64,000 nucleotides of DNA from Acidobacteriota bacterium. Lineage in GTDB: Bacteria; Acidobacteriota; Blastocatellia; Pyrinomonadales; Pyrinomonadaceae. The notes beneath the pieces are model-generated. The model did not search any database, was not told where the DNA came from, and saw nothing but the letters and a program-made list of their open reading frames with translations. A program made the translations under genes and the position numbers. Below, piece after piece: positions 8,299 to 16,536 of this stretch. The stretch covers positions 186,001 to 250,000 of the forward strand of contig JAOAPY010000013.1 of the NCBI GenBank assembly GCA_025463135.1, written 5' to 3'. Numbering within the stretch: position 1 is the stretch's first letter; the number at the start of each line of letters is the position of its first letter.

Positions 8299-10881
8299 TC
8301 AGCTTCCAAAACTCTTTCTGAAAAGATAAGACATCTTTACAAAGAATGTGCGGCCGTTGCGGCGAAAGCCTGGTTCCAATTGACCGTTGAAGGGACTGTA
8401 ACCGTTACGCGTCAGGTCATCGTTGTAACCAAGGTAAAAAGCCGTGCCCGGATTTGGCGTCCAGCCCAACAGGAATTGGCCCCTCACATTCGAAGAGAGC
8501 GAATCATAGTCGGCTCGGGCCCGCGCAAACAGGAAGCGGGTAAACTGATAAGTCGAACGCAGCACATAGATGTTGTCGTCAAAGGCCACCCGTCCCGTGT
8601 CGTATCGAACCAGCCGGCTCTTGTTGTAATCCAGCGAAAAGTTCAGTGCGTTGGTCGGTTGAAAGCCAACGCCGAGCGAAATATCCCATTGGCCACCCGG
8701 TCCGGGATCAAGCGGAGCTGACGAATTCAACAATCCGATGGGGCTGACCCGCGGATACTTCGGACCGGCGCCGAAATCGAGATCAAAAGCATTCGTCGAG
8801 TGCAAAGCGAAGAAGTTGAAATTGTATTTCTTACTGGGACGGCTGTTGCCGAATATGTAGGGACTAGCCTGGCGCGTTGAACGTTCGGGGTCGGGACCAA
8901 AGAAAGCGCCGTCGTGAGTGAAAGTACGAGCAACACCAAACTCCTCTTCAAAAAGTCGCTCGTAACTACCGACGAAACCAAAGCCGACGGAGCTGCTGCG
9001 TTGCAGAGTCAGTTGAATCTGCGCCTCGTCTTCAATGTTCTGGCTGCGGCCCTGCCAATCAAAGTTGGTGCGCGTGGAATTGAAGACGCGCCAGGAAATC
9101 AATTTGGCTTTGGGCTTGGGCTCAGAGTTGTAACTCAAAAACAGATCGTGATAGTTCGTGTTGCGCCGTCTCGTAAAACCGACATCCGCGCGATAATCCT
9201 GCGTCCGACCCTGGCCACTCAACTGATAGGAAAAGTGGCGTCCGCTCATGTTGTAGTTGTAGTTATAGCCAAAGCCGTTGCCGGTGCGATAACGGCTTCT
9301 GGTCGATAACGAATTGCCAGACTGATCTGAACCGTCGTAACAGGGAGATGAGGACGCGGGCTGATACAAATCGGCCCGAGGGTCGGCAAAGCAGCGGCGC
9401 GAGGCCGTGCCCACCACCTGAAATGTCAGCGTCTTCTGCGGACCAAATTTGAAGCGGCCATCGACGCTCATCAGTTGATTATGTTTCTCGATAAAGTTAT
9501 AGCTCGTCGCGAGCAGGCCGATGCTTGATTCCTTCCCCACGTCGCGCTTTAAACGCAGTACGGCGATATAAGCGTTCTTATCAATAAATCTTCGAATGCC
9601 CGGAAGAGTGAGAGGGTCTGTTCGTTCTTCTTCGCTGAAGTTTCCCGGTGCGTTATCACTGGCCAGCAGCAGTCCAAACGTATTGCGCCCGCGTTTGCCC
9701 GTGAGTTTGACGGCCACATCAGGATCAACAATTGCTCGCGTGTGCACCACCTGGAGCGGTGTCTGAAAAATATCGATACCTTCGAGAAAGAAGGGACGTT
9801 TCTCCTGAAAAAAAATGGGAAAGCGCTGGTTCGCGGTTACCACGGTCTGGTCGGCCTCAACCTGCGCAAAGTCAGGATTGATTGCCAGGTCCAGTGTGAC
9901 TGTAGGCGTGAGCCCATACTTCAGTGTCAGTCCCGGATCGAACTTAATCGGGCTGTTGAGCATGCGTCCCGGATCGACCGCCGCCGGATTAGCAGCGAGC
10001 GCAGCCACGGACAAGGCACTCACCCTTTTGCCTGTTTCGGACAAAGTGAGACTGGGAATCACCTCCAGCGTTCTTTCCGTCGAGATGCCTTCAAGGCCGG
10101 TCAGATGCGCTGCCTGAGTCAGCGTGCCGGGGATGTCTCGGCTTATCGGCACCCAGGAATCCAACTCATCATTGAAACGATCGATGTTGCGCCAGACATG
10201 AAAGCCCCAAAGTTTGTCTTTACCGGCCTCATAGCGCAGCGACTTAAAGGGAATCGCAACCTCGAGCGTCCAGCCATCGCTGGTCAGCATTCCTTTCGAC
10301 TCCATGACGATGTCGACGCTGTAATCAGTGTTGGAGCCTTCGGTTGTAATTCCATCCTGCTGCACGCCCAATGGATTCCAGCCAAGGATGTAGGCCTTTC
10401 GTTGATCGTTAAAGGTATCGAGAAAAATACGGACATTGTCTTCGCCAAAAACCTGATCGCGCTGAGCAACACTGGCGCGTATCTTGTCGGGTTCGTCATA
10501 AGCATGAAACGCAAAGTAGAAAAATTTGGAGTCATAACCGATGAAGGCTTCGCTGGGTTTGGAAGGAGTGATGTTGTCGCCCGGATTGATTTGGTAAAAA
10601 TCTCGCAGCACCACCGCCTGCTTCCAGACTTCATCGTCCAACTTGCCGTCGATCACCGGCGGCTTATCAAGACGCGGAATGTGCAGCGGCCGGGCCTTTT
10701 CCGCGGGCACCGTGATACGCACATGGCCTGCCGCCGGCGCCTCCTTTACGGCGTTCAATCCAGGGGAGGGCGAAACGGCAGCAGGCGTGGCATTAGTCGG
10801 AAGCGAAGTTGTTTGCGCGATCGCGTGCGCCGACAAAGAACAGAGCACGGCGCAGATAGAAATGAAGTTCTTCAGACGCAA
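8299..10881 (-). CDS. CBM9-like/DUF5916 outer-membrane protein
   Basis: An 860-residue exported protein. A signal peptide (about 1-22, ending SAHAIAQ) is followed by an Ala/Pro linker. A carbohydrate-binding family 9-like (DOMON-type) domain comes next at about 65-260, with PPVIDGKLDDEVWKQA, DSKFFYFAFHAYDEP and DGWTLEVAIPFKSL. The rest is a long DUF5916 region ending in a predicted beta-barrel with alternating aromatic strands and a C-terminal YLFRKSFGS. Proteins with this layout are common in Acidobacteriota and Bacteroidota and are thought to be outer-membrane proteins; substrates are not established. The start codon appears to be TTG, as no in-frame ATG fits the signal peptide. It stands alone, convergent with the cysteine desulfurase. 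Confidence 0.85.
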   Translation of the reverse strand: MRLKNFISICAVLCSLSAHAIAQTTSLPTNATPAAVSPSPGLNAVKEAPAAGHVRITVPAEKARPLHIPRLDKPPVIDGKLDDEVWKQAVVLRDFYQINPGDNITPSKPSEAFIGYDSKFFYFAFHAYDEPDKIRASVAQRDQVFGEDNVRIFLDTFNDQRKAYILGWNPLGVQQDGITTEGSNTDYSVDIVMESKGMLTSDGWTLEVAIPFKSLRYEAGKDKLWGFHVWRNIDRFNDELDSWVPISRDIPGTLTQAAHLTGLEGISTERTLEVIPSLTLSETGKRVSALSVAALAANPAAVDPGRMLNSPIKFDPGLTLKYGLTPTVTLDLAINPDFAQVEADQTVVTANQRFPIFFQEKRPFFLEGIDIFQTPLQVVHTRAIVDPDVAVKLTGKRGRNTFGLLLASDNAPGNFSEEERTDPLTLPGIRRFIDKNAYIAVLRLKRDVGKESSIGLLATSYNFIEKHNQLMSVDGRFKFGPQKTLTFQVVGTASRRCFADPRADLYQPASSSPCYDGSDQSGNSLSTRSRYRTGNGFGYNYNYNMSGRHFSYQLSGQGRTQDYRADVGFTRRRNTNYHDLFLSYNSEPKPKAKLISWRVFNSTRTNFDWQGRSQNIEDEAQIQLTLQRSSSVGFGFVGSYERLFEEEFGVARTFTHDGAFFGPDPERSTRQASPYIFGNSRPSKKYNFNFFALHSTNAFDLDFGAGPKYPRVSPIGLLNSSAPLDPGPGGQWDISLGVGFQPTNALNFSLDYNKSRLVRYDTGRVAFDDNIYVLRSTYQFTRFLFARARADYDSLSSNVRGQFLLGWTPNPGTAFYLGYNDDLTRNGYSPFNGQLEPGFRRNGRTFFVKMSYLFRKSFGS

Positions 10882-10984
10882 GTAAGAATGTCCGTTAATT
10901 GATTAATATCAGATTGACTAGTATCTCTGGAGTTCTTGCAACAATGAATCCGTGAATCAAGTCGCCTGGCTTCAATCCCCTCAA

Positions 10985-11048
10985 TCCCGGAGGGACGAAA
11001 TTTCTATAGAAATACATTCCAAAAACAGGCACATCAGCTCCGAAGGAG
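10985..11048. repeat. CCGGAGG-type short interspersed motif pair
   Basis: TCCCGGAGGGACGAAATTTC continues to TATAG at 11009, followed by AGCTCCGAAGGAG at 11036-11048. A close relative lies at 56351-56378. The two halves resemble each other (CTCC/TCCC-GGAGG-A), suggesting a paired repeat. It sits in the 253-bp gap between the DUF5916 start and the end of the DUF4097 gene. Confidence 0.5.
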
Positions 11049-11134
11049 AGGAATGTGCCCCAATTATCCCGAAAATTTCTTCTTTACGATACTGAAGCCA
11101 AAGCGATTGCAGCCACTCATCAATCGCGGCTATG

Positions 11135-13039
11135 TCAGCGTTGGCGCAGGATTACGTGGCCGTCGCCGGTATTGAGTGTAAAAACCGCGCCACCCCGGCC
11201 GACCTTCCAGCGTTTTACACGCGCGGAGGGAGCGGCCTCTTCAGAAATGTTCAGACCCTCGTTGCTTACTTCCTCGGCGTTTGTTTCGATCACGAAGTTC
11301 GAGTCGGCGGGCACACCCAGCACGATTGAACCGTCGCCGGTGTGCGCCTGCAGGCCGGTGAAGGTTCCTTCGAGCGTGATTGATCCATCGCCGGTTCGTG
11401 CGTCTACTTCACCCTGAAAACCTGTTACGCGGATGCGGCCGTCTTCGGTGTTGGCCTTCAGGCGGCCTTGTCCCCCATCGACTTCGATCGATCCATCACC
11501 GCTGCGGGCCACCAACTCTCCGGAAACACCCTGCACGCTTAGGTGTCCATCGTCGGAGGAAAAATTCAGGTTGGCGCTGCGCGGTACGAAAACCTCCAAA
11601 GCGGTCGAGCCGTCATCGTCCGTCCCTTTATTGGTAGTGTTGGCGATGATCGAAATTGACGATCCCTGCTGACTCGCTTCGATGCTGATGTTCTTCAGAG
11701 ACTCTTCATGGTTGGCGCGCTTGACGGCAGTGTAACTAACCTCAGGTTTGTCCCAGGCACGAATTGTTACGGCGCCGTCATAGGTGGAAATTTTGACGCT
11801 GGGTGTTCCGCTAACCGGAAAGCTTTTCGATTCGCGATCGATGAACCTTCCCCAACCTGACTCATTGCCCTTGCCCGCGCCCGCACGGTTGCGAAACGGC
11901 TCGCGCGTTTGTTCGCGCACCTGGCGCTGTACTGTGCGCTGAATCTCACGCTGGGCTCGTTCAACCTCGCGTTGTGACTCGCGGATCGAGCGCTCGACTT
12001 CACGTTGGATCTCGATTTGCTCGTCTCGGTTTAGTCTTTGAACGTCTACCTGCACGCGCGTCGCCGCGCGCGTGGCTTCGCGAATCTCTTCATTGAGATC
12101 CTGCATATGCGTGTCTGATTTGTCACCCTTGTGTTTTTCCTTATTGGCCTGCAGGTTCGTGGAGGGACTCAGAGTTCGCCCATCGCCGGCACGTTTGATC
12201 GTGATGCGGCCATTGACGTTACCCAGCTTGATGCGTGGTCCGCCCGTACCAATTTGTCCAAAAAGCTCATGGCCCACATATTCACCGTCGATCACCGGCA
12301 AGCCGAAGTCGTTACTTACGCCGCCGTGGACGGTGCCGGCGCGCAGTTGCGCGTTGGCGTCAGACGGAATAACCAAAGCAATGTTGCCATTCACTGAATT
12401 GAGCGTGACCGGCTTGGCTGTGTCCAGCTGCGTGAAGGTAGCTTCCAGACCACCATTCACAGTGGAGAGCCTGACTTCGCCCATCAACGCTCGCGCCTTA
12501 ACGTAACCATTAATTGACGAGGCCTTGACATCACCCTCCGCGCCGTCGATATCCAGCGAGCCGTTAATAACCTCAACTGACTCAATACGCGCCCGGCGCG
12601 GAATAGTCAGCGAGTACTCGACAGAGGCCGGGTTGTTGGAACGTCGACCTTCTTCGTCGGTAAACATCTGGTCGCGATCAGGATAGCCCGTCTTGATTCT
12701 GACGCTATCGGCAGTGGCGCTCACTTCGATCTTCGCTTCCTCCAGGCGTTCCCGCCGGTAAGCTCGTTTGACGGCGTCGACCTTCACTTCATTTTGGTCC
12801 CACACGGCGATACGCACTCCGCCATTGATGTTTTCAACGCTGACTCGACCGTTAGCGGAGAGCGGGTAGGATTGATGAAACTCTTCGCGAATCTCGTCGG
12901 CACTGGCTTTCTGCAGCTCCGTCAAATCGGTACTCTGCGCGCCAACCAGGGTGCTGATTGACGCTGCCCTGCCGCGAGTGCCGGACTGCGTCGCCAATGC
13001 GATAGTAATTATGAATGCTGTTATCAGTGTTCTCTTCAT
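11135..13039 (-). CDS. Two-module DUF4097 protein with charged coiled-coil linker
   Basis: A 634-residue exported protein of unknown function. I start it at MKRTLITAFI, which has AAGGA 8 nt upstream. The longer frame reads back through the palindromic element at 13071-13186 and its first 60 codons are not credible. A signal peptide ends near residue 30. The first DUF4097-type beta-solenoid module (about 60-285) has regularly spaced turns such as VENINGGV, ASSINGYV, LSTVNGGL, LNSVNGNI and LGNVNGRI. Residues about 315-382 are almost only Arg, Glu, Gln and Val (REVERSIRESQREVERAQRE), predicted coiled coil. The second module (about 410-634) uses Asp-Gly turns (STYDGAV, SSDDGHL, ARSGDGSI, ANTEDGRI, ARTGDGSI). 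It is the third such gene downstream of the ECF sigma/anti-sigma pair. Confidence 0.85.
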   Translation of the reverse strand: MKRTLITAFIITIALATQSGTRGRAASISTLVGAQSTDLTELQKASADEIREEFHQSYPLSANGRVSVENINGGVRIAVWDQNEVKVDAVKRAYRRERLEEAKIEVSATADSVRIKTGYPDRDQMFTDEEGRRSNNPASVEYSLTIPRRARIESVEVINGSLDIDGAEGDVKASSINGYVKARALMGEVRLSTVNGGLEATFTQLDTAKPVTLNSVNGNIALVIPSDANAQLRAGTVHGGVSNDFGLPVIDGEYVGHELFGQIGTGGPRIKLGNVNGRITIKRAGDGRTLSPSTNLQANKEKHKGDKSDTHMQDLNEEIREATRAATRVQVDVQRLNRDEQIEIQREVERSIRESQREVERAQREIQRTVQRQVREQTREPFRNRAGAGKGNESGWGRFIDRESKSFPVSGTPSVKISTYDGAVTIRAWDKPEVSYTAVKRANHEESLKNISIEASQQGSSISIIANTTNKGTDDDGSTALEVFVPRSANLNFSSDDGHLSVQGVSGELVARSGDGSIEVDGGQGRLKANTEDGRIRVTGFQGEVDARTGDGSITLEGTFTGLQAHTGDGSIVLGVPADSNFVIETNAEEVSNEGLNISEEAAPSARVKRWKVGRGGAVFTLNTGDGHVILRQR

Positions 13040-13070
13040 CTGGTTGTTCCTTAATACATGATTTTTCAAA

Positions 13071-13186
13071 GTCCGACAAACTTCAGTTTGTCGCTGCGTA
13101 TAGTTAGAAGTTTTCTTGCCCGTCAGATCGCGGCTCCCGTCGAGTTCATTCACTGCTCCGCATCGACAAACTGAAGTTTGTCGGAC
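13071..13186. repeat. Paired palindromic element, GACAAACT-TC-AGTTTGTC subfamily (116 bp)
   Basis: Each end carries GACAAACTTCAGTTTGTC or its complement, itself a palindrome with a TC centre. The 23-bp termini, including the outer GTCC/GGAC, are perfect inverted repeats. The element lies between two DUF4097 genes and its right edge is 1 bp from the stop codon of the upstream one. Related copies are at 25343-25420, 33544-33632, 37350-37560, 48928-48952, 57654-57712 and 62164-62218. Confidence 0.9.
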
Positions 13187-13187
13187 C

Positions 13188-14138
13188 TCAGCCCACGCGT
13201 TTGAGATGAATGCTTCCATTCAAAGTCTTGAGCAGCAACTCACGGCCACCGCCCCCAATTGTTCCGCTTACATGTTTGCGACTCACTCGTCCGGATAGGG
13301 TCAAGGGAAAATCAGAGTCGATGCTGCCGTTAAAAGTTTCGGCCTCAATCTGAGTACTGAGAACACCCGGTAGATCCAGATCAATACCGCCATTCACGGT
13401 TTTGAACTCCAACGAGTCGCTCCAGTTCGCACTTCCCATCCTGGCGGTGATCTCACCATTGACTGTGTTTGCCTGCGCATATCCACTCGTTGAAATATTG
13501 ATGCTGCCGTTAACCGTGCGCGAATCAACATTGCCGGTCAACGACGTCGCCCTAATTTCGCCGTTGATGGTCCGGCCGATGAATTGCACACCCGACGGGA
13601 CCCGCACCACAAAATTGACGCTCACATCGTTGTTGCGCACATGTGAATGGTCTCGGGCGTCCCCAGGCTCACAGGTATTCGGTTGATCGGAAGGATCGTT
13701 GGGATAGACAGCACAGATTGTCACTCCCTTGGCATGCGGCACGACTCTGATGTTAACAGCGACCGGATCGCTGCGGCGTGCTTTCTTCGTGGCTACGACT
13801 TCGACCTGATTGCCTGCCGCAGGTTCCGCGATGATGCCGCCGTTAATACCTTTGATCTCAATCGACTGTCCGGCGGCCACCAGCCCGGTCCAACGAAAAG
13901 GCTCGACCTTCTCTGCCTGCCCTGCCGTCGGACAAGTAACTGACGATGGAATTCCACTGGCATAAACAGTCGAACCCATTTCCAGCCAGGACGCTGTCAA
14001 ACCATGGATGCTGCGGGTTACTGTCTGAAGCCGCTCAAGATCTTTCACCACACCTGAGAGGGCGGCCAGAACAAGCAGAAGAACAAAGAAACGGTTCTGT
14101 CTCGTGCGTCCTTTTTGAGTTGTGCCTGCGTTAGCCAT
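13188..14138 (-). CDS. DUF4097-like secreted beta-solenoid protein (second of three)
   Basis: A 316-residue protein with a basic N-terminus and a single export segment (about 17-31, FFVLLLVLAALSGVV). A beta-solenoid-like region follows with turns IKGINGGI, GRTINGEI, SRTVNGSI, ANTVNGEI, FKTVNGGI, AETFNGSI and LKTLNGSI at roughly 20-25 residue spacing. Two Cys pairs precede the solenoid. The ATG has a strong GGAAGGAAA ribosome-binding site. It is shorter than its paralogue downstream and lacks the coiled-coil linker. The repeats between it and its paralogues may separate the transcripts. A structural or sensory envelope role downstream of the ECF system is an inference. Confidence 0.82.
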   Translation of the reverse strand: MANAGTTQKGRTRQNRFFVLLLVLAALSGVVKDLERLQTVTRSIHGLTASWLEMGSTVYASGIPSSVTCPTAGQAEKVEPFRWTGLVAAGQSIEIKGINGGIIAEPAAGNQVEVVATKKARRSDPVAVNIRVVPHAKGVTICAVYPNDPSDQPNTCEPGDARDHSHVRNNDVSVNFVVRVPSGVQFIGRTINGEIRATSLTGNVDSRTVNGSINISTSGYAQANTVNGEITARMGSANWSDSLEFKTVNGGIDLDLPGVLSTQIEAETFNGSIDSDFPLTLSGRVSRKHVSGTIGGGGRELLLKTLNGSIHLKRVG

Positions 14139-14159
14139 CTTGCTTTCCTTCCTTATTAC

Positions 14160-14209
14160 CGGACCGAAGCCGGTCTCCCCTTGGTACGATCACTACCGGC
14201 TTCGGCCCG
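14160..14209. repeat. Inverted repeat with CCGAAGCCGGT arms
   Basis: CGGACCGAAGCCGGT and ACCGGCTTCGGCCCG form 15-bp arms with one mismatch and a 20-nt spacer, immediately upstream of the ribosome-binding site of the second DUF4097 gene. It resembles the other paired palindromes in layout but has a different sequence. Confidence 0.7.
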
Positions 14210-14298
14210 TCTGCGTTGCTCTACTACCAAAACACCGTCCTGGATCGCTTTGTGGCAAATAAATCAGGATTCATCTATTGATGAAGGTCATTCTTTTT

Positions 14299-14394
14299 CC
14301 GTTTAGAGAGCGAACTTGTGCGCGTGGGCCACGCAGGATGCATGTGTAGCATGAACCTCGCTAACGTTGGCGCACAAGTGCGCTTTCTAAACGG
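14299..14394. repeat. MITE-like element, CCGTTTAG family, copy 2 (96 bp)
   Basis: The termini are 25-bp inverted repeats with about two mismatches: the left begins CCGTTTAGAGAGCGAACTTG and the right ends CGCTTTCTAAACGG. The right end matches that of 4454-4571 almost exactly. No coding capacity. It sits in the 373-bp gap between two DUF4097 genes. Confidence 0.85.
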
Positions 14395-14433
14395 TACAGA
14401 TCTGGGGATTGGGTTACTCCGAAATGCGTTTGC

Positions 14434-14499
14434 GTGCGAAGAGTTTGTGCGGTTAGTGCGAAAAGTTTGTGCCGTCGTGCCAAGAATTTGCGCTATTTC
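14434..14499. repeat. Three imperfect 21-23-bp direct repeats
   Basis: Three units follow each other: GTGCGAAGAGTTTGTGCGG.. at 14434, GTGCGAAAAGTTTGTGCCG.. at 14456 and GTGCCAAGAATTTGCGC.. at 14477. They lie just 3' of the DUF4097 gene ending at 14512 (minus strand). Spacing of 22 and 21 bp is about two helical turns, which would suit protein binding, but no function is known. Confidence 0.55.
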
Positions 14500-14511
14500 G
14501 CAAGAAGGAAG

Positions 14512-15615
14512 TTATTGCTTTTGCAGATGAATAGTTCCCGAGAACGAAGCCAGCTCCAGCTTTGCATCGCCACTGCCATGAATGCCCTCCAGGCGGCGCA
14601 GCGTAACACTGGAAACATCAACCAAAACTTTCGTCTTCACCCTGACGCCCGCCTCGGGAAAATCTTTCTTCGGCGCAGCGACGGGCAGGGGTGCAGGGCC
14701 CTCCACCGGCGGAACCGGAACTGCACTCCTCGGGGCGGCCTTCGGTGCCGGCTGTGCACTTGACTGAGGAATCAACGTGAGCGGAAAGTCTGTGATGATT
14801 TCTGCCTTTTGAGAGAACCTGGCACTGAGCTGGAACGAGGACTCCTCGGGCAGCGTTAAAGTCATATCACCGGACATGGTGCGGAAGCTATAACGACCAC
14901 TTCGGGCCAACGGGCCGGTAAGAGACAAACTTCCATTCAAGGTATCCGCGCTAAGCCGTGCATGGGTAACGTGGTCGAGCATGATCTCACCACCGAGGCT
15001 GTGCGCTTCGAAAGTGTCGGCGGCATCAGCGGGACTAACAGCGGTGGCCTCGATACTTCCACCTGCCGAATGAAGATTGATCCGGCCGCTGGAGTCCCTC
15101 AGTGAAATGCCGCCGCCGATGCTGCCCGCCTGGACGGCAGTGGTCGCATGTTCTATCGTCACGTCGCCATTTTGCGTATTCACATAAGCTGTGGCCACCT
15201 CAAAGACATTAATATCACTGTCGCGGGTGCGCAGTTGGACAGTGGCGCCGCGCGGTACATCCAGTTCGATTTCACTCGACGATTCACAAAAGCCAGGCTG
15301 TGTTGGGCCTTGTTCCTTATCCAGGATCAGCAACTCGATTTTTCTTACGGGGCTGACCTCGGCGCCCTGGTCTTTGCGCTGGAACTTAATCTCCGCCGCC
15401 TCGCCGGAGCGAACACGAACTTCGTTGCGGTCCCATCCATGGACGGTGATACCGCCCGAAACTGAACACGCTGACACCGTCACATGCGAATCCGTAGCAA
15501 TCGAGCGCTCGACTTTTGCGCCACGCCCCTTCTCGTTCCGCTTCTCGTCGTGTGCGTAGACCGACGACGACGCGAATATCAAGATTAGAAAAATTAAGGA
15601 GGTTCGGAAATTCAT
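14512..15615 (-). CDS. DUF4097-like secreted protein (first of three)
   Basis: A 367-residue protein with a clear signal peptide (MNFRTSLIFLILIFASSSVYA). A DUF4097-type region of Gly-rich turns follows (SVSGGI, NTQNGDV, GSIGGGI, HSAGGSI, HSLGGEI, DTLNGSL, RTMSGDM). A Pro/Ala-rich linker (about 285-325) leads to a final strand region ending HGSGDAKLELASFSGTIHLQ. I use the ATG at 15615; a GTG five codons upstream is possible. It starts 24 nt after the end of the anti-sigma factor gene, so co-transcription with the sigma/anti-sigma pair is very likely. It may be the envelope target or sensor partner of that regulator (inference). Confidence 0.8.
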   Translation of the reverse strand: MNFRTSLIFLILIFASSSVYAHDEKRNEKGRGAKVERSIATDSHVTVSACSVSGGITVHGWDRNEVRVRSGEAAEIKFQRKDQGAEVSPVRKIELLILDKEQGPTQPGFCESSSEIELDVPRGATVQLRTRDSDINVFEVATAYVNTQNGDVTIEHATTAVQAGSIGGGISLRDSSGRINLHSAGGSIEATAVSPADAADTFEAHSLGGEIMLDHVTHARLSADTLNGSLSLTGPLARSGRYSFRTMSGDMTLTLPEESSFQLSARFSQKAEIITDFPLTLIPQSSAQPAPKAAPRSAVPVPPVEGPAPLPVAAPKKDFPEAGVRVKTKVLVDVSSVTLRRLEGIHGSGDAKLELASFSGTIHLQKQ

Positions 15616-15639
15616 TATTGCCCTGAGCACTGGTTCTTT

Positions 15640-16536
15640 CTAGTGCTGTCTGTTCGAAAGCCGCGAATCGGCAACCTGATTCAAGAAGTCCACTTTCGTT
15701 TGATAAGCAGTGAACATGAACTCTGCCGCATCGGGATCATTAGGATTGCTCTTAGCGGCGTTGCGCGTGGCCGCAATCGCCCGATCCAACATCGCGAGAT
15801 TGCGTTCGTACTCTGATTGCAGCGCCGGCCTCATAGGTACGGCATGGTTAGACTTGATAGACGTATCCAGAGCGGCAATGGTTTTTATGTAGCTGCGTTC
15901 ACCAGGCAAGAGTTTGACGTGGGCAGACTCTGCCTCATTGTTCGCACGCGGGGTAACCGCTCGCTTCGGTCGGTACACGACCGGTCTGTAACTCACCCCG
16001 GGATTTTTATTTCCCGTAGTTGGCATTTGCGCCACCGCTACTTTGGGGTTCGGAGTAGTAGCGGGAACAGGCGAGGTCGAATTGTTTACTGCTACTTCAG
16101 GATGCTTACTAATCGGGGCGGTCCTGAAGCGCAGCAAAGCAAACGTCACGACAAAGAGAACGACCGCTGCCAAACCGGCATAGCCAAAAGCACGTTGCGG
16201 CGAGACCGCAAATAAATCCGCGATTGACTGCGTCCACTTGCGAACCAGGGGCACCGACGCGCCCGCCGCTGCCAAACTCGGTCGCGCGGGATTGAGGAGT
16301 CGCTTCTCAGCGATGGCCGCATCGAGACGATGACGCAAGCGCTCAGTCGGCACGTTCAGAGCAAGCTCCGGTTCGAGCGCCGCGGAGAGCAATAGACTCT
16401 CGTCCTCGAGTTCGCGAGCCGCGCGCTTGCAAGCCAGGCACGACGTTAGGTGCGCGCCGACGCTTTCCATTATTTCCAGCGACAGCTCGCCATCAAAATA
16501 GCTCTGCAGAATTCCTTCTGTGACACACTCTTTCAT
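15640..16536 (-). CDS. Membrane anti-sigma factor with zinc-finger (zf-HC2) domain
   Basis: Holds the cognate ECF sigma factor inactive at the membrane until an envelope signal releases it. Starting at MKECVTEG (GGAGGGG ribosome-binding site 5 nt upstream), the 298-residue protein has the anti-sigma zinc motif GAHLTSCLAC (His29, Cys33, Cys36). One transmembrane helix follows at about 117-137 (GYAGLAAVVLFVVTFALL). The periplasmic part has a Pro/Thr-rich stretch and a C-terminal helical region (YERNLAMLDRAIAATR). Its ATG overlaps the sigma factor TGA by 4 nt, giving translational coupling and matched dosage. A longer upstream frame was rejected because it runs through the sigma gene. Confidence 0.9.
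   Translation of the reverse strand: MKECVTEGILQSYFDGELSLEIMESVGAHLTSCLACKRAARELEDESLLLSAALEPELALNVPTERLRHRLDAAIAEKRLLNPARPSLAAAGASVPLVRKWTQSIADLFAVSPQRAFGYAGLAAVVLFVVTFALLRFRTAPISKHPEVAVNNSTSPVPATTPNPKVAVAQMPTTGNKNPGVSYRPVVYRPKRAVTPRANNEAESAHVKLLPGERSYIKTIAALDTSIKSNHAVPMRPALQSEYERNLAMLDRAIAATRNAAKSNPNDPDAAEFMFTAYQTKVDFLNQVADSRLSNRQH

Noticed and set aside
9742-10902. Long plus-strand open frame of 386 codons opposite the DUF5916 gene
   Set aside because: It lies wholly antisense to a gene with a clear signal peptide, CBM9-like domain and barrel. Its translation has no motif or regular composition, so it is a codon-bias shadow.
13040-13219. N-terminal extension of the two-module DUF4097 protein
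   Set aside because: These 60 codons read through a palindromic repeat and into the neighbouring gene. A signal peptide with a ribosome-binding site begins at 13039.
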